A stretch of DNA of 64,000 nucleotides, from the NCBI GenBank assembly GCA_002286715.1, contig NSJX01000002.1, forward strand, positions 606,396-670,395. Direction: 5' to 3'. Under the pieces are notes generated by a model. The model searched no databases, was not told the DNA's origin, and worked only from the letters and a program-made list of their open reading frames with translations. Numbering within the stretch: the first letter of the stretch is position 1; each line of letters starts with the position of its first letter. Shown piece after piece: positions 12,007 to 22,449 of the stretch. This DNA comes from Dentipellis sp. KUC8613. Lineage: Eukaryota > Basidiomycota > Agaricomycetes > Russulales > Hericiaceae. A program made the translations under genes and the position numbers.

Positions 12007-13354
12007 TCAACTCGCCTTCCCCTTCACATCCTCCACCTCAATATCCTGCCCCCACACCAGTCTTTCAACCTTCGCCCTCCCCGCGCCCCCCGAGAACACG
12101 CCCACGAGCGTGCCCCACGCAGGCGTCAGCCACGGCACGAACATCGCGACCCGGCGCTGGTACGCGCGGTATGCCTTCGGGTACTTCGCCGCGGAGATGC
12201 TCTCCGTGAATATCGTCGACGAGACGAAGAGGATGCACAGCGAGATGCTCGGCGCGAGCGGGGACAGCGCGGCGAGCGCGTCGGCGACGCTCGTGCTTTT
12301 CGGCTGCCACACGCGCAAGGGCGAGGCGAGCAGCGGGAACAGATTGATCACGGCCTGCGTGCGACACGGGTACATGGGTAAGTGATCGTCTACGGGAGCA
12401 ATAGCCCCGCGAAACGGGGACGCACCCAGAACGACTGCTCGCAGAAGAAATTGGGGTGCCGGCTCCACGCCCAAAGGCCTTTTGTTACGAAGCCGCGCTT
12501 CTTGTCCGCCTCGGTGAACGCGATCTGCGCACCGGGCCACTGCCGCAGGCGGTGCTGCTCGCGCTCTGCGACCTGCGCGTGCTTGAAGGTCTGGAACGCG
12601 TACTGCTGATTGTCTGCGGTGAATTCCGTTACGAGGAGGGAAAGAGCGGTCGCTGCGAGGACGTAATCGCTCAGGCCGAGTGGAGTTGGCTCTCTAATTG
12701 CACGGTAGGTGGGGAAGGCGATTAGCAAGAGGAGCATATTTTGAATGACGGCTGTATAGCCGTGCGTTAGGTCCCATCGGGCGAGGCGGAACATGGAGAG
12801 TGCGTACCGATGAATCCGAGGTTGAATATTTGGAACAGGAACTTCGGAATCTTCTTGCGGAGGACGGCCCAGCGGTAGTCCTCTTCGGTTCTGGGGACAC
12901 GCGCCGTCACGTGAGCCGCGACGAGGGACAGGAATACAAAACCTACAGGCTGAACAGACCGCGTCTCCATGTATTGTACGACAGTCTACACATCCACAAA
13001 AACTACATGTCCCCGTGCATGTCAGTCAATCCAACCCGTCGAGAAGTGTGAGAAACGCAGACGTACGACCAACCCAAACATCAAGACAGCCCTCGGACTA
13101 AACTCGCTCACGAGCTTGTCGTCCGCACTGGCTGGCACATACGGCAGCAAATTAAACCACGACTTGCTCTCCGCGCTCTGCGGCCAGAGCGGCAGCAGTG
13201 CCCAGTACGCGGTGTACACGAGGGGCAGGAACGTCCACAGCCGATCGACCTGGGAAACATTGCCGGTAACGAGCGAGAGGACATATGTCGTCGCGATCAT
13301 CGCCGAGTTGAACTTTATTGGGTAAACGAGAGCGGGTGGTAGGGGCGATGCCAT
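12007..13354 (-). CDS. DUF1295 / steroid 5-alpha-reductase-like membrane protein
   Basis: Multi-pass membrane protein of the family related to 3-oxo-5-alpha-steroid dehydrogenases and isoprenylcysteine methyltransferases. Four exons join in phase: MASPLPPALVYPIKFNSAM to LMFGLV, then PVGFVFLSLVAAHVTARVP to NLGFIG, then AVIQNMLLLLIAFPTYR to CEQSFW, then AVINLFPLLASPLRVWQ to the stop after VEDVKGKAS. The signature of the family is clear: TADNQQYAFQTFKH, then GLWAWSRHPNFFCEQ, then TESISAAKYPKAYRAYQ. The His-Pro-Asn-Phe motif is the expected cofactor-side element. Length about 355 aa. The substrate is unknown; an endoplasmic reticulum location and a reductase role are inferred from the family. Confidence 0.88.
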
Positions 13355-13940
13355 CTTGTCCAGAGAAGTGGACGTTATCGAGAAATGCGGACAGTGTGAG
13401 TGTCGGAGGAAAGCAGCACTCGTCGCGTTGGTGGCGCCACAAGCGCCTGCTCGTAAGACTGCTGATGACGTTCACAGGCCCCCCAAACACCGCCAGAGCC
13501 ACGTGTCCCGCCAATTCGCCGGCACCGAAACATCTCCGTAAAAGCGCCGAGGTGGTTCTGCTCAGTACCCTTCGGTACTCTCGCCATGCGTATCTACCAG
13601 TATACTAGTTTTTTTTTCTGGAAATATCAAGAGCTTCCATGAGCATATCTACACAAGCTTTCTGGAGAACTTTCGATTTTCGAATCCGATGGGGTTCGCA
13701 GAGCAGATTCAGATCAAGAGGATACAAATACATCATGTCCGAGAAACTTCTTCAGGATAACATAGCATCACCAGGGCATACCGTGTCTCAGAAAACGTTT
13801 CAACAGGAAGAGGACAGAAGGGTGACAGCACGGAGAGCGTCATAGACCTAGGGAATAGAGCACTAGATCTCGAGCAGAAGCAGCAAGACAGCAGCACAGC
13901 AGAACATAGAACATAGAGTACCAAGTAACCACGACCGCGA
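13355..13940. other. Intergenic between DUF1295 gene and membrane protein gene
   Basis: Holds the promoter of the DUF1295 gene (left) and the 3' region of the next minus-strand gene (right). A T-run occurs near 13,610. No further gene seen. Confidence 0.4.
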
Positions 13941-15410
13941 TCATCTCGAGAGCCCATACGCGATGTTGTCGACCACCGCGAACCGCAAGGTGAAAGTGAA
14001 AGCGAGCGCGCAGACCAGAGCTGAAGCAAAGAAAAGAGCCGCATGCGTCCAAGAAAGCTTCCGAGTCTGTTTGAATACCAGTCGTATTGTGACATCCTTG
14101 TACTTTGCCACCGGCAGGACGGATAGCAGCTGTGGGAGTACGGACGTTGTTTGATGTTGTGGTGTTGTCGCCACCGCGACGGTAACGGGTTGGCGGACGC
14201 TGAAATTTCCGAGTCGGTTGCGAGCAGGGATGCGGAACTCTGTGTGCACAGGGTGGGCCCAAGAGACGTGCCGACTGTGCGCGACGCCGTGACGTTTGCC
14301 GTTCGAAGCTCTGAGAGCGTATATGTATATACAGCGAGAAAAACATGAAAAGCAATTTGCGCACCTCGATTCAGCATAGTTGCAGGGCACGCCGGTGTCG
14401 CAGGAAACACGATTAGGGTGAGGTATTCTAGAGAAAAATCGCTGTTGAGCCAAATATATGCACCCACTTGTATACCTGGAAGCTGGAAAATCGGGATGAA
14501 GACTGACGGTACGCTCCGGGAGGGCTGCTCGGCGTAGTCTTCGGCATCATCGTATGCGTCGTTGCTGGCGACGTCAGATTGAGATTCGTCGTCGTAACCG
14601 TATTGGACCCGGTGCGGGCCCTTGAATGCCTGTATCATCTAAAGCATACGAGGCATACAAGTAAGGAAAAATACAGATCACCGTCGACTCGTAGGCTTGA
14701 ATGCACTCACCAACCACGTACAAGGCTCCCCACCCTTCTTGATTTCCTTCGTTTCATTCACAGCCGCAGATATCCGCTGCTTATAATATCCCTCCTCCGT
14801 ATCCGACGGGCCAAAATCATCCCACACACCCTCATCGGCCCACTCGATCCAATCTACAGCCCCAGATATTTTCAGCTCAGCGCCCGACAATAACGCACCA
14901 GCACCTACCAAACTCGACCGGATCGCCCTCAAGCCTCCCGTGCTCCCTCACATACTCCCCAACCACGTCCGCCCGAAAACTCCGCACATAATACACCGCC
15001 CTCAAATACCTATCGAATCCCTCCGAGCGCCACCCCTGCCCCATGTGCGTCCATATGCGCTCCGGCACGCGCCCCTTCTTCGACTCTCCCCACACACCCG
15101 CGTCCCCCACCCAAAACGCATCGCGCACGTCCGCGAAGAACGCCTCGCGCTCCCTATGCAGCGCAAGCAGCAGCCGTTCCAGGCGCGCGTCCGCACCCCA
15201 GTCCATGCTGAGCGCGGATGCGACATACGCGATGGAGTAGTTGAGCAGGCGCAGTGCCTCCTGGTACTGCCGCGGTACGAAGAGCACTGCAACGGGGTTG
15301 CCGTCGAGGCCTTCTTTGCGGAGGACGGGGTACGCGTTGAGGACGGCGTTAGGTCTTGTAGCGCAGCGGTAGCGCGTGTTGAGGATGGTGTCTATGAGGC
15401 GTCGGGACAT
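13941..15410 (-). CDS. Unrecognised protein with C-terminal membrane segment
   Basis: I do not recognise the family. The ATG at 15,410 (MSRRLIDTILNTRYRC) is preferred over an in-frame ATG at 15,512, which would overlap a TGACGTCA promoter-type palindrome. The first exon is long and well formed: VLRKEGLDGNPVAVLFVPRQ, YSIAYVASALSMDWGADARL, VGEYVREHGRLEGDPVEF. A second exon follows from about 14,880 (ISGAVDWIEWADEGVWDDFG ... KKGGEPCTWL), then MIQAFKGPHRVQYGYDDESQ with an acidic patch. The 3' part is harder. The frame that ends at 13,941 contains VTIRLVFKQTRKLSWTHAAL followed by a strong hydrophobic helix (FFASALVCALAFTFTLRFAV). The splice joining FQLP to this frame near 14,420 is uncertain in phase. 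Predicted length 400-430 aa. Confidence 0.55.
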
Positions 15411-15972
15411 TACCGTAGGGACGCTGAAGGAGGGAAGAGAAGGAAACGCGCTCGACGCGTCTGTGGCGCAGGCGCGTCGCTGGATGCGGACAACGAAGAA
15501 TGACGTCACCACTTTCGACTCTCGAGCTTGCTTGACTACGTCTACTTCAACAACCGTAAGTCCTTATTCGGGTCTTCATCTGATGAAATATATTGACTAT
15601 CAGCTTCTAGGTGCATGCGAAGCTCATTATCAATAACAATGCTAATGAAGTCTTTGCGAAGCACATAGCGATGAATTCGGATAGAATTTTCGTCACCCTG
15701 TTTTGGAACAAGGAGACCTTGTGTCCTACCAGATACTCGGGAGCTATGAAGGATATCTATAGTGAGTCGCCTTGTTCTATTGCGGGTATCTCAGTATCAC
15801 ATACCCGTCTTCCTGTCTTTATCCTCCAGCAGGCAGTCTGCTATGTATATAACGCGACTCTTTGTCTTGGGGCGACATGACCCCGTACGTTCTCCTTCAA
15901 CCTACCCGGAGAACCTGTGCCAAGCGGTTCCTCATTTGATTTATCCCCTCGAATCCTAGCTACGGTGTGGCA
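15411..15972. other. Divergent promoter region
   Basis: Separates the divergent membrane-protein gene (left) and coiled-coil gene (right), so it should hold both promoters, including the TGACGTCA site. Frames inside it are short and not protein-like. Confidence 0.4.
15501..15508. promoter_or_regulatory. TGACGTCA palindrome (CRE/ATF-type site)
   Basis: A perfect 8-bp cAMP-response-element palindrome, the binding site of bZIP factors of the Atf1/CREB class. It lies about 90 bp upstream of the chosen ATG (15,410) of the minus-strand membrane protein, in a region shared with the divergent coiled-coil gene. Only one perfect copy was noticed in the window. Its function is inferred from sequence alone. 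Confidence 0.4.
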
Positions 15973-16728
15973 ATGGCCGCTCGTAACCCCCCTCCTGGCT
16001 TCAAACGTCCCTCGACGAACTTATCACCTACTGTCAACATCCGGCGCACTTCCGAGCGTCCGAAGGGCTCCCTACCAACGTACGCACGACCACAGCCCCG
16101 GCCGCCGAACCCTCCGCACGCTGTACATGCGCCGTCAGGTTATTCAGCAAGAAGTAAACGTCGCAGCAAGGGAACCGAGGGCGTGCTTCCGCAGCGGGTG
16201 CGTCGTGTGTATTGATTTGTGAGATGCGGCCCTCATCCATTATTCTAGTCTCGCAGATTGGAGGAGCTCTACGCCGAAATCCATCGCGATGATGAAGAAA
16301 GGGAACAGCTGATGAAATGGTCTGAGGATGTAAGACAAAAAGGAGCCGAAGCGACTCAAAGTAATCTTGCTTTCTTCGAGAATTTAGTGGGATGTACGTA
16401 TGCAGTATTCAATATACTGGAGTACATCCATCTTATTGATACGGCTACGAAAGGTGCCAGGCAATTAGAACAAGAGAATAAGGAAACCGATCAGACTATA
16501 GCCGAGCTCGGGCAGGAGTTCCAAGGACTCACGCAGACGGTCGCTGAGACTTGGGAGCGTTATCACAAATACGACCAAAAATTCGACGAGCTCAGGGAGA
16601 TGGATAAGCAACGTCGCCGCCATATCAGGGAGTTGCAGCAGCAGATGCATCAGTCCCAGGTGAGGGATCGTGAATTTCGGCGAGAGAGACGCCGGATTGA
16701 GGATGAAGGACGGCGTAGAGATCAGTGA
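15973..16728 (+). CDS. Coiled-coil protein of unknown function
   Basis: Not recognised. Two exons: the first starts MAARNPPPGFKRPSTNLSPT and is basic and Pro-rich, with KRRSKGTEG near its end. A 52-nt intron (GTGCGT to TTCTAG) joins LPQR to SRRLEELYAEIHRDDEER in phase. The second exon is almost wholly coiled coil (ARQLEQENKETDQTIAELGQ; FDELREMDKQRRRHIRELQQ) and ends in a highly charged tail (RRERRRIEDEGRRRDQ). A short hydrophobic patch (TYAVFNILEYIHLIDTA) sits before the main coil. Total about 233 aa. The 3' end nearly meets that of the convergent bHLH-like gene (stop codons 87 bp apart). Confidence 0.7.
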
Positions 16729-16815
16729 GCGGCACGCGAGGGGTCTCGGTACTCGTGCAAACGCCAATATCATTGTTCACTGTATTTACGTCTCCTGCTC
16801 TCTACTATGCGCATA

Positions 16816-19144
16816 TCAATTGTCATCATGGCAAGTCATCACAGATCTGTACCGCTGCAACTCAATCCTCGTGGACGTCAGCTCATGTTCCAACTTCAGC
16901 TTCTCGTCGTCACACTGTCTGAGTTGAGCCGTCAGCTGTTGCATTTGAACCGTCATTTGCTGGTTCTCCTCTGTCCTCCTCGAGAGCTCCGCATCCTTGC
17001 TTTCCAACTCGCCTTTCATGGCCTCCCATTGAACTGTCACTCCATCTTTCTCGGCCTTCAATCTTTCCGCTTCGCATCTCCAAGACTCGGATTCCCGTCT
17101 TGTGATCCCAAGGACGCGCCAAGCCTCTTCTCCCCATCGCCTCGTCGCCCCTAGCGCCTGCTGCGATTTCCCGAACTCCGCTGTGACCGCCTGCAGCTGA
17201 GAGCGAGTTCTCTGTTCTGTCTCGTTCAATCTGCTGACCTCCTCCTTCATCCCGTTGATGTCGACCTTTAACTTCTGGACGACGTCTTTCGCTGCAAGAG
17301 AAGCAGAGTCTCAACCACTAGGCCTGTGCATCCACAAAATCAATACCAGACGCACCCATTCTCAGCACATCGTCGTCGCTTGGGTTCCTGCCTATTCTCG
17401 GAGACGAAAGCTCTGGAACAATCTCATCGTACAAGTCCCGGAACCGCCTGGCCCTCCGTGCCTCTCGCACTTTCCTGACCTGCGCAGCCGCTGGGGACTC
17501 CACTGGCAGTCGAGGGGCATCCTCAACAGCATCTCCAAGATCAGCGCTGGGTTCCGTCACTTTACCTTTGCCCTGCCTCGTCCGCTTAGCCTGATATTTG
17601 GTCGTCGCCTTGACTTCCGTGGCCTCGCTGAGAGGTGACGCAGAAGCTTTGCGCTTTCCTGAATGCGGAGGCGCAGGAAGGGTCGAAGCTGCTGTGTCTG
17701 TCCCAATTTGACGACTGGGCGCACGAGAAGCCAAGGCCTGGTCGCCCAGTGTGCCTGGCTGCGACGCGCCAGGAAACGGTGCTGCGATGCTCGCAGCCGC
17801 CTGCGAGTACTGCGACGTTCGAAAATGCAGACCCGTTTGTGGTAAGGGCCCAGAGGAGGAGCTCGACAGCGTTGCTCCCAAAGGCGGAGGAGCTTGCGTC
17901 TGACGCATTTGTGGAACAATACCCTGGACTGGCATTCCACGAGGAGGGGCCACCAGAGGCGTCGAAGGGATCCGTTGAGGCCCAGAGTTTCCAGAATGAC
18001 GAAATACGGAGGACGCATCCGCACTTTGCTGAGGATAGCCAGACCAGACGTTTGCGGTGAGATTGCGTGGAGTGTGGCCTCCCATTAGCTCGGTATAGGG
18101 AGTAGCCGCGGACTCCTGGGTAGAGTTATTCCATGCGTAAGGAGAGCCAAATGGCGCGTTGACCATCGGCGACTGCAGAGGCTGCTGGGAGTCGGAAAGC
18201 TGCAACTGCGAGACAGTTCCTGTGGGTTGAACTGGGTTCTGATAGTTGTAAGGAGTATATGTTCCATGGTATTGGCCATTATGGATGTCTGTACGAGGTG
18301 TCTGAGGAGTTGAGTGAAGAGCCAAGGACGTCGACGAAGATCCCGTACTGTTTGATGGTACAAACCAGGGTGCAGTACTGGTTGTGGACGAGGCCCGGAG
18401 TGCGATATTCGCGGGCAGAGCAAACGTGGTGGGGGCCTGTGACGTTGCGAAAGATGATAGACGAGATACTGACTTAAGCGCGGGTGCTGGAGGGTACGAG
18501 GGCTGACGAGAAGACGACGGAACATTTGCGAGTGAGGGGTCAACCAGCGGTACAATTTGTGCAGCGCATTCTTGGTCCTGGTCTTGTGACGCACGGCTGC
18601 CTATACCCTCTTGTTTCGCAGGCGATCCAGCTTCACTCTCGGCGAAAATTTGACGATAGAAGTCGTTCAGAGCGGGGTCATAAGACGAGCGCGCGAGAAT
18701 CCCCGCCCTACCTCTGTGTCAGTCAGGGTGCACAATATGTCAGCACATAGACAATAGTGACTTGCGATTGGCTCAAATGTTGAGATTCATGTGGAATGAA
18801 CAGTGAGTCAGTTCTGACAGGACCTCTCACAGCCCAAGGGTGAGAAGGCGGATCGGGAGCAGGTGGGTGCGGAGCGATTGAAGGCGTGCACTGTTCAGGG
18901 CGCTGGTGGTAGTTATCCGGTTGCACAGACCAGCCCGTTTCTCCCGTCATCTGCTGCAGATGGCCAATTGGGCTGAACGCACGAGGATCGACAAACTGGC
19001 GAGGATCTTGGCTAGGGATTGAATCACATCGGTGAGACGGCGGCGAGCCCAAATACAAAACAACAGAACTTACGGCGGAAAACGAGGTGCACTGGGGACG
19101 GAGACCGTAGTGTGTTCGTCACAATGGTCAGAGGGCGGCGGCAT
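16816..19144 (-). CDS. Probable bHLH-leucine-zipper transcription factor with disordered N-terminus
   Basis: Long Ser/Pro/Gln-rich N-terminus (PQTPRTDIHNGQYHGTYTPY; SSSSSGPLPQTGLHFR), then a basic stretch of nuclear localisation type (HSGKRKASASPL; KRTRQGKGK). A putative bHLH follows: basic/helix 1 KVREARRARRFRDLYDEIVP, loop SSPRIGRNPSDD, helix 2 DVLRMAKDVVQKLKVDINGM. An intron (GTGCGTCTGG to CTTGCAG) splits helix 2 exactly at RMA-KDVV, in phase. About 130 residues of heptad-repeat coiled coil follow (EEVSRLNETEQRTRSQLQAV ... QMQQLTAQLRQCDDEKLKLE). The ATG at 19,144 (MPPPSDHCDEHTTVSV) is the best start found, but an extra upstream exon is possible, and the splice near 18,720-18,830 is uncertain. 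Length 650-700 aa. The DNA-binding role is my inference. Confidence 0.65.
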
Positions 19145-20531
19145 CGTAAGAGAGACCCTGAGGCCCGACGTATAAACAGAATTGAAGAGTACTGCGATAA
19201 TTGTAACGTACCGACGATCGCTAGACTTCGAGGACAAGAATTGGGTGGCGGGAGGAAGAGACGTGCATACCGAGCGTCTCGCGCATCTTAAACGCAAGTA
19301 GACCTGTCCCTATGTGACGACGTCCCCGAGGCCAATGCAGAGCGTACCGAGCGACCAGAGCACAGCCGCCGCACGCGTACGACCGAGCGGTCGACCGCAG
19401 GCTCAGTGATTAGAAAGGCACATGCTAACCATGGAGCTTCTTTCCGCTATGGTAGAATCCTAGGACAGCCCACATTTCCGTGACGTGGATGGACAAACGC
19501 AGGTTATTCGAGCCATATGTACTGTCGGTGTTAGGTAAAGGGGCACTCGTTCGTGCACTAGACTAGACATACGAGCAAATCGGTGTAAGGTTTGGTAAAG
19601 TTCGAAGACTATGCACAGCTGACTTGGGAAAGACGACGCACGGTTACTGCTGCTTTGGGAGTACCGATTTGATATCTTCAAGGCACAGAAAGAAAGGACG
19701 TGTGGCAAGGGTGGACGACCAGCAAGGTACTCAAGCAAAACCCAAATACGTCCCGGAACTCTATCCGTGAGAAGACACCCTGTACGTGAGCATCACATAC
19801 CTTCGTGAGACTCAGAGCATTGGTAGGCCAGAAGACGGTCTGAGGCTTGACTACGATACAGATGTTGGCCATGAGACATTCTGATCAACGTGAAAGGACG
19901 AGAACTTACAGAACTGCGACTCGCAGGTAATACGCACATCTCCCTTGCGGTCCACCCGCCGCAGAGACAAGGGCGACCAGGCGGCTTCAGTGCGCCCATG
20001 TTTTCAAGCGCGGTTGTGCGGCTACATAGCTATATGTGGCCTCGGATCGCGACTGGGCGCACTCATCTGCTTTGAGTGTCCTAGCTTGTGCCAGGGTCCA
20101 CTGCGCCTATTTTACTAGTTGAGCCAACAGGTGTGATGAGTTATAGCAAACGTACCTCGAGACTCATATGCAGCAATCCACGCTGAAGGCTGGTAGAACC
20201 ATCACGATAGCTGGTTCGAGAAAGTAGAAGACCGTGATTCAATGGAGCTCGACGCGTCTGTGGCACCACCGCGTCGCTGCAAACACACACACACACCGAC
20301 GAACGACACCACCAAGATACATCATCAAGCCTGCTTCAACCTTCACCACCTCGAGAATTGAAATTATTTTCGTCATTAGACTCGCAATCATCCACGACAA
20401 GCAACGAGTGAATATACAAATGAAGCAAGTGCACCCAGTGTGCTTTTGGCCGCCCCCCACACACAGCCTGGGGATATGCAAACCCCGCGCCAGCGTCTGA
20501 ATCAAGAATGGCCGTCCACGTCCACGTCCAC
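19145..20531. other. 1.4-kb region without a supported gene
   Basis: Contains the promoter of the bHLH-like gene, possible 5' untranslated exons near 19,200-19,290, a short (CA)n run at 20,282-20,296 and the ILV5 3' end. Short minus-strand frames at 19,460-20,000 have no recognisable similarity. Confidence 0.4.
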
Positions 20532-22114
20532 TCAGGGCTTGTAGTCGGGGCGCAGCGAGCGCACCGTCTTGCCTACACACGCAGCCCAATTTCATTAACC
20601 GTTGCATGTCTAAGGGGTACGGATGGACGGAATACTGACCAGCCCGCCAGATCTCCTGGTCGTCGATCTCCTTGAGCTCCTTCGCGAGGTCCTGGCGGTA
20701 GGTGTCGCGCGAGTTGAACTCGAGCGACTTGCGCGTCTCCGTGCCGTTCTTCACGCTCTCGTACAGCTTCTCGAAGACAGGCAGGTTGGCCTTCTCGAAG
20801 ATGGGCGCCCAGTCGAGCGCGCCGCGGCGGGCGGTTGTCGAGCAGGCGTTGTACATGTAGTCCATACTACGAGGCGAAGAAATGTTTAGCTCGGTTCGGC
20901 TGACTGTGTTGATGAGACTCACCCCTTGGCACCAATGAGAGGGAAGAGGGATTGGGTGGCCTCCTCAACGGTCTCGTTGAAGGCCTCCGACGGCGTGTGG
21001 CCGTTGGCGCGGAGAACCTTGTACTGGGCAAGGAACATACCCTCTACAATTCCGAAGTTCGTTTAGAAACGGCGTTCACAAATCACATTTTTCAGACTTA
21101 CGGATACCACCCATCAACTGCAACAGGAAATTAGATATAGGACTTCATGAAGGGAGAGAATGAACAACTTACCACACCACGCTCGCCGTACAGGTCCGAG
21201 TAGACCTCCTTCTCGAAGGTGGTCTCGTACATGTAGCCGGAGCCAATGGCAACACCAAGAGCGACAGCCTTCTCCTTGGCTTTGCCAGTGACGTCCTGCC
21301 ACACGGCAATGGACGAGTTGATCCCACGGCCCTCCTTGAAGAGGGTGCGGACAGTGCGGCCGGAGCCCTTGGGTGCGACGAGGATGACGTCGACATCAGG
21401 CGGGGGCACGACGTGGGTGTCGTCCTTGAAGACGACGGAGAAGCCGTGCGAGAAGTAGAGCGTCTTGCCCTTGGTGATCAGGGGCGCAACGGTGGGCCAG
21501 GTGGCCGACTGGGCGGCGTCGGACAGGAGGTTCATGATGATCGTGCCGCGGTTGATGGCCTCTTCGATGGGGAAGAGGGTCTCTCCGGGGACCTATTCGT
21601 GAACGATACATGTGAGCCATGAGCAAATGGAGAAGGTGGAGGAAAAAGCAAAGTACCCAGCCGTCCTCCTGCGCCTGCTTCCAGCTCTCGCCGCCCTCGC
21701 GGACACCGACGATGACGTTGAGGCCGTTGTCGCGGGCGTTGAGGCCCTGTCCGTGGCCCTGCGAGCCGTAGCCGATGAGCGCGAGGGTGTCATTCTTGAA
21801 GTAGTCCTGGAGCTTGGCCAGGGGCCAGTCGCTGCGCTCGTAGACGACCTCCTTGGTGCCAGCAAAGTCGAGGGTCTTGATGCCACGGGCGGTCTGCACA
21901 CACTTAACATTAGCCAGCTGTGCCATGGCCGATTTTACCAAACACTTCATACCTCGACAGTTGCTCTCCGAGGCACAGAGGCAACAGCAGAGCGCGCAGC
22001 AAGGAGAGAGTAGGAAGCGGTCTGCGCGGGCTTGGCAGAGACCTTCGTCGCTGCGCGGGGCGCACGGCGGGAGGCAGCACGGAGGGCTTGGGCAGAGCGA
22101 GCAGCGAAAGACAT
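20532..22114 (-). CDS. ILV5: Ketol-acid reductoisomerase, mitochondrial
   Basis: Second enzyme of valine and isoleucine synthesis: isomerises and reduces acetolactate or acetohydroxybutyrate with NADPH and Mg2+, in mitochondria. The start MSFAARSAQALRAASRRAPR is a typical import presequence. After one intron the enzyme begins TARGIKTLDFAGTKEVVYER. The nucleotide-binding turn is LALIGYGSQGHGQGLNARDN, followed by NVIVGVREGGESWKQAQEDG. Later pieces include VPPPDVDVILVAPKGSGRTV, EVYSDLYGERGV, the metal-ligand region, and DYMYNACSTTARRGALDWAP near the end. A small last exon adds KTVRSLRPDYKP. Seven or so exons, about 400 aa, as in yeast Ilv5. An inverted CCAAT-type sequence lies upstream near 22,258. 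Confidence 0.95.
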
Positions 22115-22449
22115 GGTGGGGGAGAAGATGAGGAGCTTGCAATTCAGCGCCGCGGGTCTTCTTGAACTGCTGGCGCGAGTCAACTTCGCGTCGAGATCGG
22201 TCCACGTCGGCCGCCGTCCCGACGCCGAAAAAATAGACGCCCGCGACTCGCTGCGGCCCAATCACGTTCGCCCTGTTCGGCGTGCTCATCGCGCCTGTCG
22301 CACGTTTTCACAGTGGTGAACGAAGTAAGTTGTCGGACGTAGCCGCGCTCTCCCGCCAATAAATTAAGCAATGCAACATGTCCGTGACAAAATACCTGGT
22401 GCACTACCATGGTACCCAAATGAACGAATTTTGCCCATCTCTACCCCAC
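22115..22449. other. Intergenic, ILV5 promoter and protease 3' end
   Basis: Upstream region of ILV5 with a CCAAT sequence at 22,258-22,262; the right end is the 3' end of the second aspartic protease. Nothing else seen. Confidence 0.4.

Noticed and set aside
20161..20240. Possible tRNA (GCTGGTTCGAGA)
   Set aside because: A B-box-like word is present but no A box or cloverleaf pairing could be built.
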